A DNA stretch of 64,000 nucleotides from Marvinbryantia formatexigens DSM 14469. Lineage in GTDB: Bacteria > Bacillota > Clostridia > Lachnospirales > Lachnospiraceae. The notes under the pieces are model-generated. The model did no database searches. It was not told the origin of the DNA and saw only the letters and a program-made list of their open reading frames with translations. Below, piece by piece: positions 53,488-61,001 of this stretch (the stretch's first letter is position 1; each line of letters starts with the position of its first letter). The stretch spans positions 3,203,001 through 3,267,000 of the forward strand of contig NZ_CP102268.1 in assembly GCF_025148285.1 (NCBI RefSeq), given 5' to 3'. A program made the translations under genes and the position numbers.

Positions 53488-54315
53488 ATGAAAAAGAAGA
53501 ACTTTTTTCTGGAGCATAAACAGTTTACCATTTTCTTTATTCTGGCGCTGGCTATCGCGGGCGTAGCGATTTTCGCTCCCTGGATCGCGCCGAAGGACCC
53601 GCTGGAGGCTGTTATGACGGATTCCCTGAAGGCTCCCTGCAAGGAATATCCGCTGGGCGCCGATAAGCTGGGAAGAGATCTGCTCTCCAGGGTAATCTAC
53701 GGCACCAGAACCTCTCTGGTATATACGCTGATTCTGGTGGCGACGATTTTCGTTACGGGAACGGTGCTGGGTATTATCGCGGGCTATTTCGGCGGCTGGA
53801 TCGACCAGGTCATCATGCGCGTTGCCGATATGATGATCTCCTTTCCGGGAATGATTCTTGCGATCGCGATTGCCGGTATGCTGGGTGCGAGCCTCCGAAA
53901 CGGCGTTATCGCCATTACGGCGGTGAGCTGGCCCAAATATGCCCGTCTGGCGCGCAGTATGGTTTTAAAGCTGAAACGGAATCTGTACGTGGAGGCTGCT
54001 GTGGTAAACGGTACCAGTACGGCAAAAATTTTGTGGAGGCACATCCTTCCCAACATGCTGACGACCATGACGGTGACAGCGGCGGCGGATATGGGAACGA
54101 TGATGCTGGAGCTGGCATCGCTCTCCTTCCTCGGTTTTGGCGCGGTGGCGCCCACACCGGAATGGGGACTGATGCTGAACGAAGGAAGAACCTATATGGC
54201 GAAAGCTCCGTGGCTGATGATCGCGCCTGGTATCGCCATTGTAATTGTAGTAGTTGTGTTTAATATGCTCGGCGACAGCATCCGTGACATTCTGGATCCG
54301 AGACAGGAAAATTAG
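53488..54315 (+). CDS. Opp/Nik-type ABC permease 2
   Basis: A 275-residue permease of the DppC/OppC/NikC family: PWIAPKDPLEAV near residue 35, KYPLGADKLGRDLLSRVIYGTR-like region with the invariant GAD.LGRD, and the helix loop YVEAAVVNGTSTAKILWRHILPN. It lies two bases after permease 1. It forms the heterodimeric channel with permease 1. Confidence 0.9.
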   Translation: MKKKNFFLEHKQFTIFFILALAIAGVAIFAPWIAPKDPLEAVMTDSLKAPCKEYPLGADKLGRDLLSRVIYGTRTSLVYTLILVATIFVTGTVLGIIAGYFGGWIDQVIMRVADMMISFPGMILAIAIAGMLGASLRNGVIAITAVSWPKYARLARSMVLKLKRNLYVEAAVVNGTSTAKILWRHILPNMLTTMTVTAAADMGTMMLELASLSFLGFGAVAPTPEWGLMLNEGRTYMAKAPWLMIAPGIAIVIVVVVFNMLGDSIRDILDPRQEN

Positions 54316-54329
54316 AGGAGGAAGAACAA

Positions 54330-55874
54330 ATGAAGGTAAGAAAGATGAAAAAATTAGCGGCGGCAGTGGCAGTCGGCGCAGCCGTAATGGCGGCGGGCGC
54401 GGTGGTTTCCGCAGCAGGCACGATGACCATCGGCGTGACCAGCTTTGCAGATACGCTGGAGCCGACGGAGCAGTATTTCAGCTGGGTAATCTCCCGTTAC
54501 GGCGTCGGACAGGGTCTGACAAAATTTGACGAGGAGGGCAACATGGTTCCGTGTCTGGCGACAGAGTGGAGCAACAGCGAGGACGGAAAAACATGGACCT
54601 TTACCATCCGCGAGGGCGTGAAGTTCTCCAACGGCAATGATATGACGCCGGAGCTGGTGAAGGCTTCTCTGGAGAGAACCTTTGAAATGTCCAACCGTGT
54701 GCCGGAATTCTTTGATGTGGCAAGCGTTGAGGTAGACGGGCAGAATCTGATTTTCAATCTGAACAGAGCAAACGCAAACATGGCAGGCTGCCTTGCGGAC
54801 CCGCTGTTCCTGATTATGGACACCAGCATTGACAACTCCAATATTGCCATGTCCGGTCCTGTCTGCACAGGTCCCTATGCTTTCCAGTCCTTCGACCCGT
54901 CGGGTGATACGGTTGTGGTGCGCAACGAGTATTATTGGGACGGTGAGGTGCCGAATGACAGCGTGACGCTGCGCATCATCGGCGACCAGACGACCCGTTC
55001 GATGGCGCTGCAGTCCGGCGAGATCGACGTGGCATATAATCTGAAGACAGAAAACGTATTTGAATTTGACGGCAACGATGCTTACACCATCCAGTCTCTG
55101 GAATCCCTGCGCTCCACCTATGCATTTATGAACCAGAACGGCGCGCTGGGTGATCTGGCGCTCCGTCAGGCGCTGCTGCGCGGTCTTGACAAGGAGACCT
55201 ACACAAGCGTGCTTCTGGAGGGCGGCGCTACCCCGGCAAAGGCTCCGGTTCCGCCGACACTGGATTATGGTTATGACGAACTGAACGACGCAAATGCTTA
55301 TGACCCGGAGGGCGCAAAGCAGCTTCTGGCGGATGCCGGTTACGTGGACAGCAACGGGGACGGCTATGTGGAGACGCCGGAGGGCGAGCCGCTGGAGCTG
55401 ACCTTCGTATATTATGACAGCCGTGCAGAGCTGGGCGTTTACGCGCAGGCGGCACAGGCGAGCCTGAAGGAAATCGGTATTAACATCAAGCTTGACTGCG
55501 TGTCCTACGAGACGATGCTTGATCGCCGTGATTCCGGACAGTATGATCTTCTGATCTGGAACGTGCTGGTTGCAAACACCGGCGACCCGGAGAACTATCT
55601 GCGTGAGAACTGGTACAGCACCTCCGCAAACAATACAGCGGGCTATGCGAATGCGGACGTTGACGCATGGCTGGATGAGCTGGCGGCGACAATGGATGCC
55701 GATGCGAGAAGAGAGCTGATTATAAAGATTCAGCAGGCGATTATGGACGACGCGGCAACCGTATTCTTCGGATATGAGAATACCTTCCTGATTTCCAAAT
55801 CTTCTGTGGAAGGACTGGTTATGTATCCGATGGATTATTACTGGGTAACAGCGGACATGAAAATGGCGGAATAA
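54330..55874 (+). CDS. family 5 substrate-binding protein (Nik/Opp type)
   Basis: A 514-residue binding protein of solute family 5. A signal peptide covers about 1-28, ending VSA|AGT, without lipobox Cys. The mature part has QGLTKFDEEGNMVPCLATEW, WTFTIREGVKFSNG (family signature region) and GPYAFQSFDPSGD. The riboswitch suggests a metal or corrinoid ligand; NikA-like binding residues cannot be confirmed by eye. Its place between permeases and ATPases matches nickel/peptide operons. Confidence 0.88.
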   Translation: MKVRKMKKLAAAVAVGAAVMAAGAVVSAAGTMTIGVTSFADTLEPTEQYFSWVISRYGVGQGLTKFDEEGNMVPCLATEWSNSEDGKTWTFTIREGVKFSNGNDMTPELVKASLERTFEMSNRVPEFFDVASVEVDGQNLIFNLNRANANMAGCLADPLFLIMDTSIDNSNIAMSGPVCTGPYAFQSFDPSGDTVVVRNEYYWDGEVPNDSVTLRIIGDQTTRSMALQSGEIDVAYNLKTENVFEFDGNDAYTIQSLESLRSTYAFMNQNGALGDLALRQALLRGLDKETYTSVLLEGGATPAKAPVPPTLDYGYDELNDANAYDPEGAKQLLADAGYVDSNGDGYVETPEGEPLELTFVYYDSRAELGVYAQAAQASLKEIGINIKLDCVSYETMLDRRDSGQYDLLIWNVLVANTGDPENYLRENWYSTSANNTAGYANADVDAWLDELAATMDADARRELIIKIQQAIMDDAATVFFGYENTFLISKSSVEGLVMYPMDYYWVTADMKMAE

Positions 55875-55903
55875 ACGCGGCGCGCATCAAAGGAGCGGAA
55901 ACT

Positions 55904-56692
55904 ATGCTGGAAATTAAGGATTTGGCAGTTCAGTATGGGAAACAGTCTCCCACCATCGAGCATTTTAATCTTTCCATGAAGAAGGGCGAGATTATCAGCG
56001 TGGTGGGAGAGAGCGGAAGCGGAAAAACCACGGTCATCCGTGCAGTCCTCGGCGCACTTGCCGGGGGCGGCCGGGTGACGCAGGGCGATATCACGTTTCA
56101 CGGGGAATCCCTGCTGAAGTATTCGAGAGAGGAATGGCGGAAACTGCGCGGCACGAAGATGTCCATGATTTTCCAGGATTGCGGCGGGACACTGAATCCC
56201 ATCCGCAAAATCGGCAGTCAGTATGTGGAATATATCTGTACGCACAGCAGCCAGTCGAAAAAGGAAGCGTGGAAGCTTGGCACCTCCATGCTGGAAAAGA
56301 TGCGTCTGCCGGAGGCGGAAAATGTGATGAACAGCTATCCGCATCAGTTGTCGGGCGGTATGCGCCAGCGCGTCGGCATCGCGATGGCGATGACTTTTAA
56401 TCCGGAGCTGCTGCTGGCGGATGAGCCGACCAGCGCGCTGGATGTGACGACGCAGGCGCAGATCGTGCGGCAGATGATGGAGCTGCGGGACAAGTCGCAG
56501 ACAGGCATTATCATTGTTACGCATAACCTGGGCGTGGCGGCTTATATGGCGGACAAGCTGATCGTTATGCAGTACGGTAAGGTGGTGGACGCGGGCACGC
56601 GCGACGAGGTGATGAACCACCCGACAAACGATTATACAAAGAGGCTGCTGGCGGCAGTACCGGAAATGGAGGGAGAACGGTTTGTTTCATGA
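55904..56692 (+). CDS. Opp/Nik-type ABC ATPase 1 (DppD/NikD type)
   Basis: A 262-residue ATPase: Walker [10 protein letters not shown] (about 38-46), signature [15 protein letters not shown], Walker [14 protein letters not shown] and switch His in VTHNLGVAA. At 262 residues it lacks the C-terminal oligopeptide-transporter extension seen in OppD, as in NikD, which leans towards a metal transporter. It overlaps the next gene by 11 bases. Confidence 0.9.
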   Translation: MLEIKDLAVQYGKQSPTIEHFNLSMKKGEIISVVGESGSGKTTVIRAVLGALAGGGRVTQGDITFHGESLLKYSREEWRKLRGTKMSMIFQDCGGTLNPIRKIGSQYVEYICTHSSQSKKEAWKLGTSMLEKMRLPEAENVMNSYPHQLSGGMRQRVGIAMAMTFNPELLLADEPTSALDVTTQAQIVRQMMELRDKSQTGIIIVTHNLGVAAYMADKLIVMQYGKVVDAGTRDEVMNHPTNDYTKRLLAAVPEMEGERFVS

Positions 56693-57659
56693 AGCAGATG
56701 TTGTGATGAAAGCAGAGCACATTGTAAAACAGTTTCCCGCCTCCCACGGACGGACGCTGACGGCATGTAATGATGTGAATCTGACGGTGTATAAGGGAAA
56801 GACGCTTGGCATCGTGGGCGAGAGCGGATGCGGAAAGTCTACCTTCGTGCGGATGGTGATGTCGCTGGACGACCCGACGCAGGGAAAGATTCTCTATCAC
56901 GGACGGGATATGGCGTCGATGACGAAGAAGGAGCGCTGGGAAAACCGGCAGAATATCCAGATGGTATTCCAGGACCCGCTGGCGTCCTTTAATCCCAAGA
57001 TGAAGATTATTGATATTCTGACGGAGCCGCTGATGAATTTTGGAAAGCTGAAGCGGAGCGAAAAAGAGGCGAAGGCGCGTGAGCTTCTGGAAATGGTGGA
57101 GCTGCCGGCGGATTTTATGTACCGTTACCCGCACAATATGAGCGGCGGACAGCGGCAGAGAGTCAGCATTGCCCGCGCACTGTCGCTGGAGCCGGAGATT
57201 CTGGTGTGCGACGAGGCGACGTCGGCGCTGGATGTTTCTATCCAGAGAACGATTATTGAGCTGCTGGTGCGCCTGCAGGAAGAAAAAAATGTCAGCATGA
57301 TTTTTATCTGTCATGACCTGGCGCTGATTCAGTCGTTTGCGCATCAGATTGCCGTGATGTATCTGGGACACATTGTGGAGGTGATTCCGGGCGCGGATGT
57401 GGCGACGAAGGCGGTGCATCCGTACACGCAGGCGCTGCTGGGCGCGCAGTTCTCCATTCATATGGACCAGAATAAGAAGATTGAGAGCATTGAGAGCGAG
57501 GCGCCAAGTCCGCTGGATGTTCCGAAGGGCTGTCCTTTTGCAGACCGCTGCGAACACTGCATGGAGAAATGCCGGTCGCAGAAGCCTGTGCTGCAGGAGA
57601 TTGCTCCGGGGCATGAGGCGGCGTGCCATTATGTGGCACAGCAGCAGGCGCACGCCTGA
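56682..57659 (+). CDS. Opp/Nik-type ABC ATPase 2 (DppF/OppF type)
   Basis: A 325-residue ATPase: Walker A GESGCGKST, signature MSGGQRQRVSIARAL, Walker B ILVCDEATSALDV and switch His in ICHDLALIQ. The C-terminal oligopeptide/dipeptide extension carries CPFADRCEHCMEKC, the usual Cys motif that can hold an Fe-S cluster. A TTG start at 56682 with GGAGGGAG seven bases upstream is better supported than the ATG at 56706, which has no ribosome-binding site. Confidence 0.9.
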   Translation: MFHEADVVMKAEHIVKQFPASHGRTLTACNDVNLTVYKGKTLGIVGESGCGKSTFVRMVMSLDDPTQGKILYHGRDMASMTKKERWENRQNIQMVFQDPLASFNPKMKIIDILTEPLMNFGKLKRSEKEAKARELLEMVELPADFMYRYPHNMSGGQRQRVSIARALSLEPEILVCDEATSALDVSIQRTIIELLVRLQEEKNVSMIFICHDLALIQSFAHQIAVMYLGHIVEVIPGADVATKAVHPYTQALLGAQFSIHMDQNKKIESIESEAPSPLDVPKGCPFADRCEHCMEKCRSQKPVLQEIAPGHEAACHYVAQQQAHA

Positions 57660-57727
57660 GCGGATGGGTGCGGCGTGTTGGAGGATGTCTGGATGGCGGA
57701 CCGGCGCGCCGCACCTGGATGGAAATA

Positions 57728-57766
57728 ATGGGGGACTTTTGACCCCCGATATCATATTATAGATAG
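57728..57766 (+). repeat. dispersed repeat GGGCTTYTG-CCCC type, copy 2
   Basis: GGGGGACTTTTGACCCCC then GATATCATATTATAG. Same head-hairpin-tail layout as 29699-29737 and 62580-62620; it lies just before the binding-protein gene and could act as a terminator or RNA-processing site. Confidence 0.55.
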
Positions 57767-57779
57767 AAGGGCAGACGAT

Positions 57780-59018
57780 ATGAGAAAAAGAAGGTTTGCG
57801 GTATTTGGAATCATGCTCTGCTTTTTGCTTCTGTTCTGCGTGGGCGCGCAGGCGGAGGAGGCATCGGAGGATGGCACGGAGACGATGAAAATCGGCGTGG
57901 TCGTATATGACCCGGACAGCTCGGAAATGAGTATGTTCAGCAATTATTACCGTGATTATATCCAGGAGGGTTTTCCGGTGCAGTTTTTCTTCTCCGGCGC
58001 GGTTGCGACAGCGGAGGAGGAAAATCAGTTTATAGAAGCGGCAAAGGAGCAGGGGGCGGAGGGGATCATTTCCTTCTGCGGTTATGATCTGGAGAGCACG
58101 CTGGCGGTGTGCGCGGAAAATGAGCTGTATTATGTGCTTGGCTCAGGTATTGTTGCGGATGAGGCGTTTGACGCTGTGAAGGATAATCCGTGGTTTCTCG
58201 GCTCGGTAGGACCAGATCCGGCGGATGTGTACCAGACAGGTGTTAATATGGCGGAGTATTTTCTGGAGAAGGGCGCAAAGTCTTACGTGATTATGACGGG
58301 CGGCGCGTCCAGGGGAAATGCCACTCACGCATCCCGTGTGGAGGCGATGCTGGAGACATTTTCTGAACAGGCGGGGCTTGTGCTGGACGGCGAGGCGTCT
58401 GAGCTTGCCGCGGCAGAGGTGAATACGACGCTGACAAGCGCCGACGGAAGCATGACGGTGACGCTGGTGCCGGATTATACGGAGAACGGCGCCGGGCTTC
58501 AAAATCTGGAGGAGGCGTTTGCCGCCGGGAACTGCGATGCGCTGATGAGCGCTTTTCATGCATCCACGTATCTCGATAAGATTGCAGAAAAGGAAGCGGC
58601 GCAGGGAAGTAATATTATGGTAGGCGCGATTGACAGTTTTACGGAGGAGAATTTCGAAGCGATTAAGACGAAGGATTCTTTTGGAAATCCGCCGATTGAT
58701 TATGTGGAGGGCAAGTATGCCTCTATGGCGGGTCCGGCTTTTGCGATGCTTTATAATGCGGTTTCCGGATATCCGGAAGCGAACTCGGAGGATGGCGGGG
58801 CAATCCGCCTGTATCAGGGATTCTGGGTGGCAAAGAGCCGCGAGGAGTATATTGAGCTGTACGGCTATACGACCGGTATCTATGAGAACGCTTATAGCTG
58901 CGAGGATCTGATGCAGGTAATCCGGGTGTTTAATGAGGAGGCGTCGCCGCAGGCGCTGAAGGAGCTGACGGAAGCGTATACTGTGGAGGATGTGAAAGCG
59001 CGGATAGTGAATGGCTGA
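57780..59018 (+). CDS. lone type 1 periplasmic-binding-protein-like secreted protein
   Basis: A 412-residue secreted protein. A signal peptide of about 25 residues ends GAQA|EEA; a Cys at 20 follows Phe and does not form a lipobox. The body looks like a type 1 binding protein of the sugar/ABC class (MKIGVVVYDPDSSEMSMF, GIISFCGYDLEST, YVIMTGGASRGNATHASR), in normal order. It has no adjacent permease or ATPase. It follows the cobalamin-controlled operon by 120 bases and could be a read-through member or an independent receptor. The ligand is unknown. Confidence 0.75.
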   Translation: MRKRRFAVFGIMLCFLLLFCVGAQAEEASEDGTETMKIGVVVYDPDSSEMSMFSNYYRDYIQEGFPVQFFFSGAVATAEEENQFIEAAKEQGAEGIISFCGYDLESTLAVCAENELYYVLGSGIVADEAFDAVKDNPWFLGSVGPDPADVYQTGVNMAEYFLEKGAKSYVIMTGGASRGNATHASRVEAMLETFSEQAGLVLDGEASELAAAEVNTTLTSADGSMTVTLVPDYTENGAGLQNLEEAFAAGNCDALMSAFHASTYLDKIAEKEAAQGSNIMVGAIDSFTEENFEAIKTKDSFGNPPIDYVEGKYASMAGPAFAMLYNAVSGYPEANSEDGGAIRLYQGFWVAKSREEYIELYGYTTGIYENAYSCEDLMQVIRVFNEEASPQALKELTEAYTVEDVKARIVNG

Positions 59019-59055
59019 GTAAATGAGTAATTGAGTAATTGAGTGGCTGAGTGGC
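59016..59055. repeat. 8-base tandem repeat at the gene end
   Basis: Five TGAGTNNN units (TGAGTAAA, TGAGTAAT twice, TGAGTGGC twice) start at the stop codon. A GGGCGGT / ACCGCCC hairpin (59057-59063 / 59068-59074) follows. Confidence 0.85.
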
Positions 59056-59089
59056 TGGGCGGTGGAAACCGCCCGGCTTGTTGCTGCCA

Positions 59090-59123
59090 TGCATACGACA
59101 AAAACGTCCAGTGGACGTTTTTT
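59090..59123. repeat. TGCATACGAC hairpin repeat, copy B
   Basis: TGCATACGACA followed by the palindrome AAAACGTCC / GGACGTTTT with T-tail; related to 7882-7916. It can end transcription in both directions. Confidence 0.6.
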
Positions 59124-59214
59124 GGTTTATGCGTGTAGCTGCGTCTGTCGGATATGTTGCGCTGCATGCGTGCGGCTGCGTCTGGTAGATATGCTGTGCT
59201 GCATGCTTACGGCT

Positions 59215-59390
59215 GGACCCGGCACCATGCCTTCCGCCGCAGACACGTTGCTCTTTTTGACCTTGCTGCGCCGCCTATTGGCAGCAATTTTGCCTCCATA
59301 GAAGCTGGTCGGACAAAATTGCTGCCGCTATGCTCGCAAGGTCTGCAAGAGCTGCCTATCGTCTGCGGCGGAAGGCATGGCGCCGGGTCC
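59215..59390. repeat. 176-base fold-back (MITE-like) element
   Basis: The outer arms are a near-perfect inverted repeat of about 30 bases (GGACCCGGCACCATGCCTTC... at 59215 against ...GGCGCCGGGTCC ending 59390, one mismatch). The inner arms keep pairing: GACCTTGC / GCAAGGTC and GGCAGCAATTTTG / CAAAATTGCTGCC, with a short loop near 59294-59313. No gene. Confidence 0.75.
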
Positions 59391-59549
59391 GCCTGTCAGC
59401 GGCAGAGGCAGTATATTTGGCAGAAGCAGAAGCGGGAGGCGACGGCGGTTATTTTGCCGGATGTACAGTTGACAGAGTGCCATATCGGAAGCGAAAATGA
59501 TAGAGCGAGGTGTCGGGCGTTTTGCCGGATGCAGAAGCGGCAGGGAAGG

Positions 59550-59800
59550 GCGCCGACGGTGTGCAGTGTTGGATGCGGAACAGAAGGCAAGGCGCCGGCG
59601 GTGTGCAGTGTCTGATGCAGGGGCAGAAGGCAAGGTGAGGCGGAGTGCAGTGCTGGATGCGGGGCAGAGGGGAGACGCCGACGGTGTGCAGTGTTGGATG
59701 CGGGGCAGAAGGCAAGGCGCCGACGGTGTGCAGTGTTGGATGCGGGGCAGAGGGGATGGCGCCGACGGGGGTGTGTCTGATACAGGGGCAGCCGGGAAAA
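59550..59800. repeat. 42-base minisatellite, six copies
   Basis: Units start near 59550, 59592, 59635, 59676, 59717 and 59759 (41-43 bases), each containing GTGCAGTG and GATGCGG or GATGCAG with a GGCAG tail. A more degenerate copy may precede at 59510. The unit length is a multiple of three, so several false long frames cross it. Confidence 0.9.
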
Positions 59801-59829
59801 ATTGACAGATTGTAATGAGGAGGATGTGC

Positions 59830-60870
59830 ATGAGGATTGGAAGTATGGAGATTGGACCGGGAGAGAAGAAAGCGGGCTGGATTCCGGTGGAGGGAACGTC
59901 CTGGCGGCTGCCGGTGACGGTTATCTGCGGCGGCGCGGGGAAGACGACGCTGATTACGGCAGGGATTCACAGCGCGGAGCATGTGGGCGTGCAGGCGGTG
60001 ATAGAGCTGGCGGGAGAGCTGCAGCCGTCGGAGCTTGACGGGACGGTGATTCTGGTTCCGGTGGTGAATGTCAGCGGTTATGGATACCGCGGGACGAGCA
60101 TGGTCCGGGAGGACGGAAAGAATCTGAACCGTGAGTTTCCGGGGAGCAGGGAAGGCACTACGGCGGAGAAAATCTGCCGGACGGTGACGGATATTCTCTT
60201 TCCGGCTGCAGATTACTATATTGATTTGCATTGCGGGGATTATTTTGAGGATTTGTATCCGTATGTGTATTATGTGGGACCGGTGGAGGAGAAGGTGCGC
60301 GAGGTGGCGCGGGCGATGGCTTCTTGTGTGGATGTGAAGTATGTTGTGGAATCGCAGATTACGACAGGAGGCGCTTATAATTATGCCAGCGCGGCGGGAA
60401 TCCCGTCGGTTCTTCTGGAGCGCGGCGGCAGAGGACTGTGGAGCCGTGCGGAGGTGGATGCGGATAAGGCGGATGTAAGGCGTGTTCTGGAGCATATTTA
60501 TGGCTCTGCATGGATGGCAGAGAGTGAGCAGGCAGGACGGGCAGATAACGGGCGGCAGTCTGAACAGCCGGCGGGAGATGGCAAGAATATACGTCCGGTG
60601 GAAGCTGGTCAGGCAATGCGGCAGGCAGGCGTCGGTCAGACGGTGCTAACAGATGTCCGCTATATAGATGCGCCCGGAAGCGGGTGCTGGTATCCATTTT
60701 TTTCTGCCGGGGATATTTGCGGGAAGGGCGCGGTTCTCGGTGAGGTACGTGATTATTTTGGAAATGTGATTCATATTTGCCGGGCGGCGGAGCGCTGCGT
60801 CATTTTGTACCAGACGGTGAGCCTGAATCTGCCGGCGGGCAGCCCAATGGTGGCATACGGGGTATTGTAA
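59830..60870 (+). CDS. M14-family zinc deacylase/carboxypeptidase-like (AstE/AspA group)
   Basis: A 346-residue protein of the succinylglutamate desuccinylase/aspartoacylase group. Zinc ligands are His47 and Glu50 (AGIHSAEHVG) and His134 (IDLHCGD), and the probable catalytic Glu is in VLLERGGRG. The C-terminal part (about 280-346) is the beta domain of this group. Between them, residues about 230-275 form a low-complexity Gly/Ala/Gln insert absent from typical members. AGGAGG six bases upstream favours 59830 over ATGs at 59815 and 59824. The substrate is unknown, probably an N-acylated amino acid or similar amide. Confidence 0.8.
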   Translation: MRIGSMEIGPGEKKAGWIPVEGTSWRLPVTVICGGAGKTTLITAGIHSAEHVGVQAVIELAGELQPSELDGTVILVPVVNVSGYGYRGTSMVREDGKNLNREFPGSREGTTAEKICRTVTDILFPAADYYIDLHCGDYFEDLYPYVYYVGPVEEKVREVARAMASCVDVKYVVESQITTGGAYNYASAAGIPSVLLERGGRGLWSRAEVDADKADVRRVLEHIYGSAWMAESEQAGRADNGRQSEQPAGDGKNIRPVEAGQAMRQAGVGQTVLTDVRYIDAPGSGCWYPFFSAGDICGKGAVLGEVRDYFGNVIHICRAAERCVILYQTVSLNLPAGSPMVAYGVL

Positions 60871-60897
60871 CGCGTCCGCGGAAAAGGCTAAGTCATG

Positions 60898-60993
60898 CGG
60901 GAAAAGCAAAGCCTGCGGGAAAGGAAAAGACCTGCGGGAAAGGCAAAGCCTGCGGAAGAGGAAAAGCCCTCCGGAAGAATCCGGAAGGCTTTA
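60898..60993. repeat. short tandem repeats and shared terminator
   Basis: Three or four units of about 18 bases (TGCGGGAAAGGCAAAGCC type) at 60898-60957 lead into a hairpin AGCC.TCCGGA / TCCGGA.GGCT (60966-60991) with A- and T-runs, between the convergent M14 and symporter genes. Confidence 0.6.
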
Positions 60994-61001
60994 AGGCAAT
61001 G

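Noticed and set aside
56565-57755. 396-codon open frame on the minus strand
   Set aside because: Antisense to the second ATPase gene; composition typical of a shadow frame.
57819-57850. Lipobox in the lone binding protein (Cys at residue 20)
   Set aside because: Phe precedes the Cys, which signal peptidase II does not accept, and a signal peptidase I site follows five residues later.
59328-60495. Overlapping open frames on both strands across the minisatellite
   Set aside because: The repeat unit is mostly a multiple of three, so all frames stay open; no start sites or domains.
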